From assembly GCA_029204225.1 (NCBI GenBank), contig CM055094.1, forward strand, positions 28,134,107-28,198,106: a stretch of DNA of 64,000 nt, in the 5' to 3' direction. Each line of letters opens with the position of its first letter. The first letter of the stretch is position 1. A program made the translations under genes and the position numbers. Source of the DNA: Diphasiastrum complanatum. Its lineage: Eukaryota; Streptophyta; Lycopodiopsida; Lycopodiales; Lycopodiaceae. The notes beneath the pieces were generated by a model. It worked only from the letters and a program-made list of their open reading frames with translations, was not told where the DNA came from and did not search any database. Shown in pieces: positions 49,666 through 62,282 of the stretch.

Positions 49666-50595
49666 ATTAGTACCTTAAAGGTTTTTGCAAAATACAACAA
49701 TGAAGTCATGACAATTCATCTCTGCCCGCTGACCAAAGATGCATGCAATGTTGGACCCTGTCCATGTCCATGCAAGGTTACATGCATCACCTGTGATATT
49801 CAATGTTCATCATAAAGAATAAGGATGGAAACGAACAATTGCAATACTAATCAAGTCAGTATATGAAGTAAAATGGAGATTCAGCAATCATGTAGTGGGT
49901 GCGAACCATGAGGTTGCCAAAATCCATACTTGACACCTGACTTGTTCGCATCATAGATCAACTAAGATCCCTGTCGACCAAGCAATATCACATACATGAG
50001 CCCTAGCTTAGAACTTACTTGCATCACACAATTCTCATTAGTGGCAAGTTTCTCAATACTAAGCCTCGTCCTGCAATCATGGATGTTGCATGCGTATAGC
50101 TATTCAAATATCATCAGAAACAAGAGTCTACAGAACAAGATTACAACATGCATTGCTTTAGAGACTAGGAGTAGGAAGAAATAGACAAAAGGAGTGTGTT
50201 ACCAAAGTAACTAAAACTTGAAGATCTTCGATCTAGAAAGAAAGGGAAGCTTTTGATCTATCCTGCAAAGTCCTACAAATCTGTACACACAAGCAACTAA
50301 CACCCCAATGATAGCTAGGAGACTTAAACTAAAAAAACAGAAGGGAATTCTTTTGCCCCGTCTCCTCCAACTGTACACAATTTTTCTTTTAGATCTAGAG
50401 ACAAGATCATAATTAGAAAGATCATGACATGTCACAAAGAGGAAAAGAGAGGAAAGCATACCAAAAAGTTACCATAACCACTGGCTTTGTGCTGATTCAA
50501 ATATACCATCATGCACCGCTGTGTATCTCCTCTTTTCTATTGATCATAGTATGATCTGTTTGGCTCAATAACAATTTGATAGTATGACCCGAAAG

Positions 50596-50724
50596 GTATC
50601 AGCCCACACGTGGTGCGGTGGTGTTGTGCGTTTGTGTCGGGGCTTGCTCACCCAAGTTCAATTCCCAGACCAAGTTTGGGTGAATACCTGGGCCAAAGGC
50701 CTGTTTAAGATTGAAAGAAATGTG
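50596..50724 (+). mobile_element. possible tRNA-derived SINE
   Basis: TGGTGCGGTGGTG (about 50610) resembles a pol III box A, and AAGTTCAATTCCC (about 50656) a box B, at tRNA-like spacing. The text reads like a plant SINE head followed by an unrelated body (ctgggccaaaggcctgttt). No clear TSD was found. It is not a tRNA gene, because the acceptor stem does not pair. Confidence 0.45.
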
Positions 50725-51296
50725 ACATGCATGGTGTTAATTCCTTGTAAGTCAGTATTTTACCTTGCTGATAAAGTATGTACTATGGTTCTTCAGAAAC
50801 CAGATTCTAATTACCAAGAGCAGGCAATAGAATCAACTACTCAAATCCATCCATCGAGTAATAGTGTAATGTTCTACACTGAGCAGTTAGTACAGACGAC
50901 TACTCAACACCCATGATGAGTTTCCCAGCTGCAGAATCTAAAGTTCTTTTGACATCACTACTATTTCACAATGCATGTATGCATTCGATTAACAGAAATA
51001 ACAAATAGTCTGGGGTGTTATAGCATGATCGGCTTAAATGTTACAGACAGATGAGTATGTGTTTGTTCAGTACATCCTTAGTTGCCTTATTAATTAGTAG
51101 TTAGATCCTGAACCAAACGATTTAGAGTAGGAATGGAATGTCACCCGATTTTGCAATTTCTTCACGAAGTTAGTGCCCTTCTGTCCATTTGCTTGGCATG
51201 GAGCTTCTATTTACGCTTTTAAGAGAAATCTTGAGTGCTCCTTTATGGAAGTTCGTTGATTGTAACAACTTAACACACTGTAGCTCTCCCTTTTAC

Positions 51297-51953
51297 TCCA
51301 GCCACCTCAGAAGCAGCTTCACCTTCATTCACCTTGGTCGCTCTTCTTCGTGAAGATCAACTCCGCATATTCCAATACCTTAACAACCACAGGGGACAAC
51401 TTGCTTTTCGAAGCTAAAAAGTTTTTGGAAGATACTCTTCAGCACCATAACAAAGGTAGTGATACTGCTTGGCGTCCTAAGAAGGATCCAGACACTCTTG
51501 TCATACGTTTCACGTCGGCATTGCATCGTCTCGAAGTGCTAGTTAAGAGATCAAAACTGCGAGATACTAAGATATACTTGGACGAAGACCTTACCTTCAT
51601 TCAGGTTCAAGAACGGAAAAAAGCAAAACAAGAAGCTTCAGAAAATGGCAAATGTTTGTCTACAGAGATGGTATTATTCGATTTGTAGATCTCAAACCTA
51701 CTGCTAGAAATGAGAACTTCTTTGAGAAAACTGAGACGGCTTAGAGTTAGAGAATTGAAGAGATGTCCAGTTGAACTTGTACATGGTTTATGTACCATAC
51801 AATCCTGGCTGTTAATCTCTTCTTAGTTAGATCTTTTTTCAATTTGTTAGTTGACGGCATTGATCCGTCTGGTTTCCATCTTTTTTGATGTATTGTTTAG
51901 TCTTATATGCCCTAGGGCATGGAAAAGACATTAATAAAGCTTCTTCTTCTTCT

Positions 51954-52019
<66 letters not shown>
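51297..52019 (+). mobile_element. ORF1-only LINE copy with microsatellite tail
   Basis: It encodes the C-terminal half of an L1-type ORF1 protein (51350-51688: PDTLVIRFTSALHRLEV, LDEDLTFIQVQERKKAK, then by frameshift VYRDGIIRFVDLKP). A stop and a 3' UTR follow, with AATAAAG at about 51932 and a tail of (TTC)n-(CT)n to 52019. ORF2 is absent between ORF1 and the tail. This is either a deletion derivative or a short non-autonomous family. Confidence 0.7.
51941..52019 (+). repeat. (TTC)n/(CT)n microsatellite
   Basis: TTC triplets pass into an uninterrupted CT run of about 60 bp. It forms the 3' tail of the preceding LINE copy. Confidence 0.95.
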
Positions 52020-52021
<2 letters not shown>

Positions 52022-52391
52022 GTGATGACTCCATGATGGCAGAAAACCTGATTTTCCTCACAGATGGGGGCTGTGGGACAGTTTAGAACAGATCGCAATT
52101 CAAACATTACACTGATGTGCTGGGAACTACTCTTCCCTTCATCTTTGAAACCGATCGATTTGCTGTAGCGAGCTCCAGCGGACTCAGATTGGACTCAGAT
52201 TTGCATCGTAGATTCAGGATGGTTCATCACAGGTCAAGTAGCCTAGCAGATGGTCAGTGTGCTTCAGCATAGCTGCAAATATCAACTCTACTGATATAGA
52301 ATCCACTCTACAATCAAAGAAGAAGACAGTACATAGAGAATCTCTATTACAGGATTATAAAAATTGTGTTTTCTGGTCATAACACTGAGTA

Positions 52392-53308
52392 TTGCATCCC
52401 ACAAGTTTCCTCAAGGTTCTTCGCGACGGCTCCAAGGAGGCACTCTCCTCCACGTCCCCCCCACGCCCCAGGCCCGTTGCCACGCTGTCCACTGAGGTGG
52501 CAGCGCAGCCTGCCTCCTCATCCCATTCTACTGATGATGTGACAGCGCTGCCTGTTTACCTACCTGCCAACTCAGATGATGATGTGGCAGCGCTGCCTGC
52601 CACCTCCACACTGCTGCCGGATACCTCTGCTTCCACTTTTAATGATGACACGCTGTTTCCTGCTATGTTGGGCTCCTTCCTATCCCTACCACCTCTGCTT
52701 CCACTCCTAGCCACCCTCATCTACACCCTCTGCAGACTGCTAGTGCTCCTATCTTACTTTATTCCTGAAGATTAAGGAATTGGAAGAGAAGATTGAGCAA
52801 CACAAAGCTGAGACAAAGATTTGGGCTTCTCTTTTTAAAGATGGCAATATGGAAGGTACACTCTCCTTTAATAGTGTCATTTCAGCTACCATATCTGAAG
52901 AGAAGATGTGAGAGTACAAATTCATGAATATTAGGGTACGAGGGATTGAGGACACCAATGATCCAAAGCAACCAGTTTTCTTTCAAGTATGGTTTGGAAA
53001 GAGCTTGGAGAACCAAGAGAGACCCCTCTACACTGATTGTTCGCTTCACAAATTTGGAAGAATGACGGGTAGCTCTCAAACTTCGGGTTAAGCTTAGAGG
53101 TACACTTATATTCATGGATGATGATCTCACCCCCATGCAGGTTGCGGACCGGAAGAAAGAATTTAAGGAGGCAAAAATTTTGGGAAAGAAGGTGATATAT
53201 CGGGATGGTAAGGCTCGATACATTGACCTGCCGAAATCTGAGAAACAGGGACCCCTTTCTACAACATTGTGGTTGACGTTATGGAACTGCAATGGCATTC
53301 ACTCTTGA
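52392..53308 (+). pseudogene. LINE ORF1
   Basis: It opens with a Pro/Ser/Ala-rich region (52392-52775). A coiled coil follows in another frame (KELEEKIEQHKAETKIW). Next is the RRM-like start NIRVRGIEDTNDPKQP (about 52924-52975), with stops at about 52909 and 53068. It ends MDDDLTPMQVADRKKEF and VIYRDGKARYIDLPKSE (53114-53245), as in L1 ORF1 C-terminal domains. ORF1 proteins bind LINE RNA. This one is broken. Confidence 0.7.
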
Positions 53309-55690
53309 GCTACAACAGGGGATTTTAGAGATTTTTGTACAGATGGCGATATCTTATTACTCACAGAGACACATGAGAGTCCTGAGATTGGACTACCGAC
53401 CATTGAGGGTTTTTGTTGGTATTTTGCACATCGACGAGAGCATTGACAGGTGGGGTGGGTAGCCTGCTTAGTCTGAGACTTCCTTTAGCCTTGGATCGAG
53501 TTTGTACATTTTGATGAGCGGGCCCGCTATATTTGGATTAGGGTGGACGGTGGTTTGATGAGCCTGGATCGGGATCTCTTTATGGCCGTTTGTTATTTCC
53601 CACCGGATACATCAAACGAGGAGTCACCCTACATGGATATCTCTTCAGACATTATTAGATATGAGGAGCAGGGTTATATTCTTCTATCCAGGGAGTTCAA
53701 TGCCTGGATTGGGTCTAGGCAGACGGAGTTCCATAGAGCAGAGGATGATCCATAGTGGATACATGCCATAGACTGGGATGATCTTGGCCTTTGGCGACGA
53801 TCGACAGATGTAGAGGTTCCAGTTACAACAGATGGAGAGTAGATGCTTCAGTTGGTCCAGGCTCATGGATTGGCCATTTATAATGGCCTACTATAGTGGC
53901 CTGGTTTAGGTGACTATACTTTCTACACAGCGGAGGACATAGTGGATCGCCGTCTCTCATTCCTTCCATTTCATCCTTCTTGGTTTACCGTACCACCCTC
54001 TTTGACCATTCATACCTCTCGCTCTCTATTCGCCTTCTTCATATCCCACACACTCATCCATTAACCCCAGCGTGAAAACCATATATCGCTATTCCCCCCA
54101 AAACACTCCTCTGTACGGGGAAGCCCTATTTGAACTTCTGACTCACTTCCCATACAAGCATACTTTAGAGGACCAGTCTCTTTTTCTTGTCCGGACAATC
54201 CATACCGCTGCATCCCTTGCTTTTCCATTCCCACCGCCCAAATATCCACGACACAATCGACCATATAACCCAAGGTATGACCACGAATGCAACCACCTCC
54301 ACCAGAGTTTGATCAATGCACGCTACCACCTTCCCCATTTGGTAAAAGACTTATCTTGTGTATATCGTAGAACCACTTGAAAAAAGAAAATTGCATATGA
54401 GATTTGCCAAGGAAAGAAGATGATGGGGGTGGACCTTGTCTTTAGTTCCTCATCGAGATCCTTTTGGAAAAAATTCCTTCCACATGCACCTCCACCTCGG
54501 ATCACAGATCATGGGTGACCTATGCCACATCATTGTATACTGTCTCTAGTGCACCCCCACTTCCCACGCCCTCGTCGACAAACACCTTTGATAAATTCTC
54601 CCCGTGTATGGTGGATGAGGCCATAAAACGATTACACCTACATAAAGCTAAAGATACCGATGAATTAGAGGCTGAACTTTTGAAGTATGTTGCTGACATC
54701 GTCTCGCCTTTCCTCTCTATCTTATTCAATCGTGCTATCACATCTGGATTCCCCTCCTCATGGTCCACGAACCTTATCCATCCTATCCATAAAGGCGGTG
54801 ATCCCATGAAAGTCGACATCTACCGTACCATCATGATCAAACACCTCTATGCCAAAGTTTATGGTTCAATTCTTCAGTCAGAGATCAGCGCAGAGATGGA
54901 CACCAGAGCACTTCATGCCATTGGCCAAGCCAGCTTCAGACTAGGATATACTACATCGGATCATATTTTCACCTTGAGATCCATCATTGAGGAGGCTAGG
55001 TCCAGGAGAGAGAGTGTATATTGCTGCTTGTGGATTTCCGGAAAGCCTTTGATTTTGTGCCCATACATTCACTGATACAGCGGCTTCGGGATCGTGGATT
55101 TCAGGAGGATATCATTCGAGCAGTTGTGGCATTGTACAAGCGAGGTATTGGCCGGATCCGAGATCAGGGGTTGTATCACCAGAGGCGGATATTACGATCG
55201 GGGTTAAGCAGGGATATCCACTTTCTCCGACACTTTTTGGTTTATACATAGATGAGCTTGAGCAGGTTATATACAGTGCTGGAGGGGAGGGATGTACATT
55301 GGGTGACCTCAGTATTGCTATCTTGTTATATGTGGATGATGTGGTCTTACTGTCGAAGACGAGGAAGGCCTGCAGTGACATCTGGATGCGCTTCATTCTT
55401 TTTGTATGCAGTGGGAATTGTCAGTGAATGTGGCCAAGACCAAGGTTATGGTGTTTAACACTTCTAGATCCTTCATGATACGGCAGGAGCTTCTATGGGA
55501 TGGTCATCCACTTGAGGTACTTGACTCCTACACATATTTGGGTGTTGTATTCTCTGGCCACACTTTCAGTATGAGACAGGCCCCACCATCACAAATATCG
55601 AGTCACCATACAAGTTTTATTGCAGAGGTTATAAAATACCAAAAATCTAGCAATGACGAGAAGCATATTATACACTCATTTTGACAAAGA
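53260..55690 (+). pseudogene. LINE ORF2: endonuclease and reverse transcriptase
   Basis: The endonuclease start shows LWNCNGIHS (about 53278), LLTETHE (about 53355), MAVCYFPPDTSNEE and FNAWIG (about 53698). The RT shows NLIHPIHKGGD, ASFRLGYTTSDHIFTLRSII, LLVDFRKAFDFVP, GVKQGYPLSPTLFGLYIDE and the active site LLYVDDVVLLS (about 55325). The thumb reads NVAKTKVMVFN and YTYLGVVFS. At least six frameshifts or stops are present. An ORF2 protein would nick DNA and copy its own RNA at the target. Confidence 0.85.
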
Positions 55691-56068
55691 GGATGATTAC
55701 CAAAATTTGAAGTTCAAGTGTCTTTATGCCCAAGAGATGGGCCTGTCTTTCAATGAAAAAATTGCAACCCACACCTTCACAAAGTGTGATAATATGTGAT
55801 AATAATATTCAATTAGGGTTTGAACAATAAAATCAGAGAAATCAATTTATCATATCTTCTTATCCTTTTTCCTTTAAAAAAAATTTACCAGACATGGTAG
55901 TAACATCTTTATTTCAAGTTTGGAATTTATTATACAAATTTTCTTTAAATATAGAAAAGGTTTGAAATAAAGGGGCAAGTTGCAAAACTTGTAACAACTT
56001 TAAAAAAGAAATCCTCTCATCTTAAGTTAAACAAACCTCCAAGATGCCTCCCTCTCTGCCCTATCGTC

Positions 56069-56410
56069 GTGGCAGTCGTGCATTTCTGGACACATAGACT
56101 AGTTGTCTGCATTGTCGAATCGATAGCCGGTTTTTCTTTTTCGTGTGCTGCATGGACCTGCTACTCCAGCTTCGCTCACAAGCGGAAGCTGAACAATCCT
56201 ACGACAGCACTCTCTCTGCCAAGCATTGGAGCTCTGACGTGGAGTAGGCATAACAACCCCACCATGTCACTGGACGTAGTTGGTCCTCCCTCCGCTGGCC
56301 CCTATCCATTCGAAGACCTCGATCCCTCTCTCGAACTTCAGCAAGTCTGCCTGGATGATGTTGAGGTGCTCAGCCCCACCGGATGGGAAAATAACGATTT
56401 CACGAGTTAG
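56069..56410 (+). other. unassigned GC-richer open frame, 113 codons
   Basis: Both strands are open over much of this stretch, and its composition is unlike the surrounding intron. On the plus strand the frame ends PFEDLDPSLELQQVCLDDVE. No family is recognised, and the neighbours give no clue. It could be captured gene sequence or part of an unknown element. I do not claim it is coding. Confidence 0.25.
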
Positions 56411-56804
56411 TGTGTATACAAGCAAGATTGTACGAGCATGAACCATAAAAACCCTCTGAAGATAAATTGAATATTTGCAATGTTATACCTGGCCTTGGAT
56501 AGACTTACGCTTTATACTCTAGCCATCCTCATTTGAGCTCCGGGTCATCCTCTCGTCTGGTGGTGTTCCACAAGGGATGTAGCATGTGCTACTTCCTGGT
56601 TACGAAGCTGACCACATGCATGGCCTTAGCAGTAATCTGCAAGAAAAACACCCATCAGAAAATTGTTACAGGCCGAGCAAAGCAAGGAAATGACGGCAAC
56701 AAAACTAGCATCAATGACAGGGAAGGTCTAGAAAGAAGGTATAGAAAGGATACTCATGGATAAATTTATAGAATGAGTAGCACATAGTGTCCACACAATG
56801 GAGG

Positions 56805-57289
56805 TGTAAAGACCAACCAGGAAAGCTACTATGATGAGAATATGATCAACACAAAAAGAGACTAGTGGGAGGCAAACCACCCATCCAACTGAGATGTATC
56901 CGAACACCTCACCCCCGAGCCATAGCAAGTGAATACAAGAGGAGAGGAGAGAAATTGGCAATCTAGAGCCAAAAGCTTAGAATGGAGGAGGCCGTGTCCT
57001 TTCCCGTATAATAGGGGTAGGAAGCCTGTGCATGCACCCATGCAACTTCCCATGGAGTCCATCTAAACATGGGTCACATATCCCCTGCTATCCTCATGCA
57101 TACACCGTCACAAGTAATGGACTGGTCCACATGTCTCAATAGGAGTGTCTGGGTCCTCTCAAGGTAATTAGTTACAAATTGTCCTTGACATGGAATTAAA
57201 GCGAGGCGTAACCAATAATCTTGAATACCAGAGGGCCGGTCCACCATATAGGGACTATTCCAAATCCTTAGCCGAATATGGCCGTAACA
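56805..57289 (-). repeat. 3' LTR of the minus-strand Ty3 relative
   Basis: On the minus strand it starts TGTTACGGCC after a purine tract and ends ...GTCTTTACA, with the same ends as the LTRs at 12111 and 17615 but clearly more diverged internally. Confidence 0.85.
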
Positions 57290-59818
57290 TTCTTCCCCCC
57301 TTAAATAGGTTCTGTCCTCAGAACGAGAAAGAGAAGGCATGGAATTATTCCTTAAGCCTTCAATTTACCCAAGAATCATTATCCTTTGTTTGATCTTTCA
57401 ATCTAAAATAGGTACTCAGAGATGCAACAATTTCTACCATAGCCTGCCTCTACATAGGGGTACTAACTCAAAATCCAAAGATACACTAAGCTATAAATCT
57501 TCTGAATGGGTTGATCTTCTCCAAATAATAGATATCACCTTCATGTAATCCTGATTACACGAACCACTGGGTGAATCAAAGCTTTATTTCAGAGATCAAA
57601 TTCAAAAGCTAAAGAAGTTCCATTTAATCATAATCTAAAATCTGTCCGCAATTTCTTGTGGATAATAATGCTTCTTGGTACGTATGAATCTTAGAATATC
57701 CAAAATTTCCAAGGTACAACATTCAAATCAACTAAAATCACTAGGAGATCCATCGAGTCTCAAACAATTATAACTGTAGTTACTCTAATGAGTTAAAAGC
57801 CCCATTTTTAGCATCTCATGCAAGAAATGAGCTATCCATCTGAATCTCGATAGATTTATGTCTCCTATAAATCCGGAGATCTCGTACACAAGTACAAATA
57901 TAGACTACAATCTGTAGCAGAATACCATCCACTATTGTAAGCAAAATCCTTCATAACCAAAAACAACTTTACTTAATGAGAAATGCTTGTGAGAACCATA
58001 GGTCTCAATAAACACTGGAGTAACCTCATCTCATTTAATATATCGGAAATTATGCATTGATAGTAATTAAGTATCTGTTCATGATCCGTCAATCACAAAT
58101 AGTTAGATTCTCTCAATCATAAATCACTGGAACTAAAACCATACTTAATCATTAAGAAATATTGGAATATGTATCCAACCAAGAATCTGCATTCTTGGAA
58201 TATGGATCCAACCAAAAATCCAAAAAATTCAGTTACCATTATTGGAATCATCATGATTCGGTATCCAATTGAGCTCTCTGGGATACAATCACTAATGAAC
58301 TGAGTCTATTCCTCAATTGAGAAATACTCACCCAAGAATCATGTATATCCTATGCACAAAATTTTTTACTGATGAATCTAAATGACTCATAAATCATGTG
58401 TCTTACAAAACAAATAGTTTCTGGTGAATTCTCTTCACACTGTCCGTTTTACCAGATAACTTCCACATGAGTAAATCAACTACTCAAGTTAATTGCCAAT
58501 GATTCAGAAATCTCAAATGTCCAGGTGTAGATCTTAATTGTACTAGTACAACACCACTTCTAAGTTAACAAGTAAATTTTTCATAACAAGATTTGTTAAC
58601 TCTGCAAGTATTTATCCATCACAATAGTTGATCATATGTCTATGTTCACTGACTAGGTTAAGTGCACCAAATAACCCTAGTAACCAGGAATACATAGTAG
58701 ATCCATACAAGATTAAACGTGCACATAAGAGAACAATCTCACTATGACCCAGTACATACACATATGTCCTTATCTGGCATTTTCCTTCAAAATCCGCATA
58801 TGTTACCCACATATCTCATTGAGAATCTTGTAACTTAGCTACTAAAGAATTCTATTTCTCTTGAGTAAATAATATATCTGGGAAATCTCTGAGACTGAGA
58901 ACACATTCTCTCTCACGAATTTTCCAACCCAATCTTACCTCTTATCCCCAAATTTCTCCCACTTAATCAACCTTTTCCCTGATCCTAGTATCCAATAAGA
59001 TTAGATTTACTCCTATCCCAACCAACTGGGATTAGTAACTTTCGATCTTACTCCTATAATGGCTTCCAATTTCAACCCACCTCTAGTTCCAGATTGGTCG
59101 AAACAATCTCTAGAGAATTTCTCTTATCCAAAAACCGTGCAATTGATAGCTCAAATGAGAGAATTTTACCTATCACTTCACCCCTTCTTTTTAAAGAAAT
59201 TTCCAAATTTCTTATAAAAATTAATTAGAGAGATGACAAAAATATCTGAATTATGAAAAGTCAAACATAAGTGCCTTCCAAATAGGATTCACTCTATTAT
59301 GCACGGGACTTTTCTTCCAAACATTTTCAACACAATGACAGTAACTATCATCTATTTGAGATCGACTTATGCATAAGAGACAATCTGGGTTAAGAAATTG
59401 AAATACAATTTTCTTGGAATAACTCAAACTCCAAGCCTTAACCTTACAAGTGGTAAGTCACATGATAATAATAGTCCCACAAAAATAAATAATTTTCACA
59501 CTAGAAGGATCACTTGAATTTCATCTGATGTTCATATTCGAGAAATACAAAAGAAGTAAGGGTTCTTAAAAGGTGAGAAGTAGTAATAAATTATGCGATA
59601 CCATTAGGGATCCGGATCTATAACTTATAATCTTCCCAAATACCCTGAAACAATCAACCAATGGATTCACCCGTTAGCATTACCATTACTGTAACCACTA
59701 ACCACTGGTCTACAGATAACTCTCTCACAAGAAATTCCTTTTGGAATTACTGATGTCCCATACCATCAACTTTTCCTCTAAGAAAGTTCTTTGCTTCTAG
59801 ATTTGAAAATCAAAGAGA

Positions 59819-60046
59819 TTAACTAGCTATCCTATATCCAAATATAGGATTCGATCTGCAGCCAATTCCAAAAAATACTTCAAACCATTGAATTCTCTCA
59901 TGTTCCTTAAGCAATTCACTGTAGATGGAAATATCATCTAAGAATACCACTAGGCATTGACCCAGGTATGGACCAGAAATATTGTTAATATACCGTTGAA
60001 ATAACCCAAGTGCATTCATTACTAAAAGGAAACATTTTGAATTCAC
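59819..60046 (-). pseudogene. Ty3 reverse transcriptase remnant
   Basis: LGLFQRYINNISGPYLGQC followed by VVFLDDISIYSELLKEHE is the Ty3 RT palm, where FLDD corresponds to the catalytic Y/FxDD. Stops surround it. It shows that this family once encoded pol. Confidence 0.82.
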
Positions 60047-61867
60047 ATTATGAATACAATAATAGATATATAATATCTACATTTGAATCGGCACTAGGAG
60101 TTTCATTCCTACCAGAAGATCCTTAGCCACCTTATTTGATATTCCAGAGATCTTACAAATCCATCTGGATTTCCTATATCACATAGGCACATATCTATTC
60201 CACCAAGCATTGGAGAACCCATTAATTTTGTTCATGATGGATAACAATAATCTATTTACGAAATTGTGATTCAAAAAGGACCACACACGGTTTACAGTCA
60301 CACTATGCAACTCTTTTGGTTAGTAGCAAGATTCCCAAATCCTTCCCATCTGAGAGCTCCAACTCTTAGGAATAAGGTTCTATCACGTACTAACGGTACA
60401 AAGGTTATCCATCTGTCAATACTCACTTCTCATATCACAATTTCCATTCAAAATTAGGGTCATACTCATGGTCCTATAGATATTCAATATGAATTCTAAT
60501 TAACGAATTCAACAACCGACATTATGCAATTTTCCCACGGGGATTTTCAAAAATCCAAATTAATAAAAACACGTTCACTAACTCCGGTGTCCATTTCTCC
60601 GCCCCCCCCCCCCCCTCGCCCTTCTTAGAATTTCCAGTCCCCTGAAAGATTTCATCGGTTGAGGAACAGGGGAATGTCGTAGACATATAGCAAACGCTAA
60701 TGAAAAGTCGGTTTTTCTTCTCATTTCACTGGCTTTGTCATTACTCCGTTAAGGTCTATCAGTTTAATGCAACTAATGAAAGTACATGGATTCCGATACT
60801 TCCCTTACCTATTCAACAAAAATCCATTTTGTCGAATAAAAAAGTTATCAAGTCACAGCTGCCATAGCCTCCAAACAGGATCAAGCTTCTAACAGCTACA
60901 GCAGGATCGGGACATTACAGGGATTCAAGCCAGATCCACAAGAGGTTCTGGCAGCGCTTTCAAAAACTAGTTACTTAGTTTCTTAGCGACCTCTCTGCCC
61001 TCAGGATCAGTCAATGGCAATCATGCCTTAGGATTCCTACAGGGCGCAATCCGGCTGTCCTTAACAGCCAGCCATCTGGATATTGTTCTCAAACAGGAAC
61101 TGAGCTCGCTCTTGATCTTCTACAGATTTCAACTGTAAAAACGACCCACAGCTGTTTCCTTCTGCAGATGAAACCATGCAAATCAACCTCTGAGACAACA
61201 ACTTCAGGATATCAACGGCTGTCAAATGGTCTAGCAGCACACAAGGGGTTCAGAAGTTTCTCAACAACCATACTTCCACAAAATCAAATCTCTGTATAAA
61301 CAGAGAAGAATGAATTTGGAAAGATGGCAACTTCTCTAGAGTAGGTTTACTTCTACACACAGGGTTATGCAGTAACAATTCCAATTATTGAGATTATCTG
61401 ACGATCTCAACTAGATTTCTCGGGATTAGTTAACCACACATACCAGGATGGTTTTACCCAACTTTGCTTATTCCAAACTATCAATAAAGGATTACTTGTA
61501 ACAAGAACTACATCCATGCTCCAAAACTTGCATGTATAACAGGAGGATTGAAGTAAAGAAAAGATTCAAATCCTCTACATGAAGTCTTAAAAACATGACT
61601 ACCGGTCTATGAAAAGAAGATAAATTGAATTACATTCAATCTATCCTTCACATAGTAACCTTGCATGTTAATATATTAAATAAGCAATTAGATTTGCACA
61701 TGCAAATCATCCTACATCATTAGGACTCCTCTCAAGGATCCAGGAAATTAAAAGTAAATTTCGCACTAATTCTTAGCATTCTTAAGAAAATTTGCATGTA
61801 GAAGAGCACTCTACCGCCAATTTTGAAAAGTAGCTTCAACCAGGAATTAGGCAATCCAGATTCATCC

Positions 61868-62281
61868 ACATCCTCCCAATCTGCCTCTGCATCAGCCCCC
61901 AAGCAAGCCAAGCCAACTAGACCTGCTCCAACTGAATGTGATAGTGCACCTCTAGCTGCACCTGGAGCCCTGCGAGGTCGTCCTCTCTTCCCTGGCTGTT
62001 TCTGTGCTCTGCCTTTCTTGTTTGGTGCACCCTTGGGCCTTCCTAGTGTCTTGTGGATGAGGGGAGCTGTCAATGCCTTAGCACCCCCATGCAAATCACC
62101 TGGCCCGGCTAGTTGGGGCCCAAGCTGAGGCCGGCTGGGATAGGGAAGCCAAGGAGGGGTATCCCTGTGCAGCTGATAGAGGAGGATGAGCCCGTGGAGT
62201 GGGTGCCCGTGGGGCTGCTGCTGGTGGAGGAACTGGCTGTGGAGGGGCCGTCCTTGCAGGAGGCAAGTACAATGGCGATAT
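61868..62281 (-). pseudogene. hAT transposase-tail fragment with AT-hooks
   Basis: It is homologous to 27290-27690 of copy 1 and 32300-32700 of copy 2. It retains LGRPKGAPNKKGRAQK and KRGRPRRAP and the Pro-rich part upstream. It has no terminal repeats. It lies between a Ty3 interior and the 5' region of another Ty3 element, so it is a relic trapped by later events. Confidence 0.85.
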
Positions 62282-62282
62282 G

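Larger units (their letters stand above)
52392..55720 (+). mobile_element. L1-like LINE, ORF1, endonuclease and RT, decayed
   Basis: The order ORF1, apurinic-type endonuclease, RT is that of an L1-like non-LTR retrotransposon. The ORF1 piece is of the same family as the ORF1-only copy just upstream. The end after the RT thumb (about 55700) has no tail, so it is 3'-truncated or too decayed to see. Confidence 0.8.
56805..61865 (-). mobile_element. minus-strand relative of the nested Ty3 element, 5' LTR missing
   Basis: The 3' LTR (57289-56805) and polypurine tract match those of 12111-18104. The interior runs to about 61865, where a hAT fragment begins, just short of the ~5 kb interior expected. 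Open frame 58612-58812 parallels 15817-16023, confirming common descent. Coding is decayed throughout. A 14-base C run lies near 60603. Confidence 0.8.

Noticed and set aside
50596-50724. tRNA gene
   Set aside because: Box-like motifs are present but the acceptor and anticodon stems do not pair.
56069-56410. short-chain reductase fragment on the minus strand (GGAEHLNIIQADLL)
   Set aside because: A few residues resemble the LxxxxADLL motif of cinnamoyl-CoA reductase-like enzymes, but nothing around it fits the fold.
59819-60046. endogenous pararetrovirus (caulimovirid) RT
   Set aside because: Flanking LTR, purine tract and shared interior with the nested Ty3 element, including a chromodomain remnant, identify a Ty3 retrotransposon.
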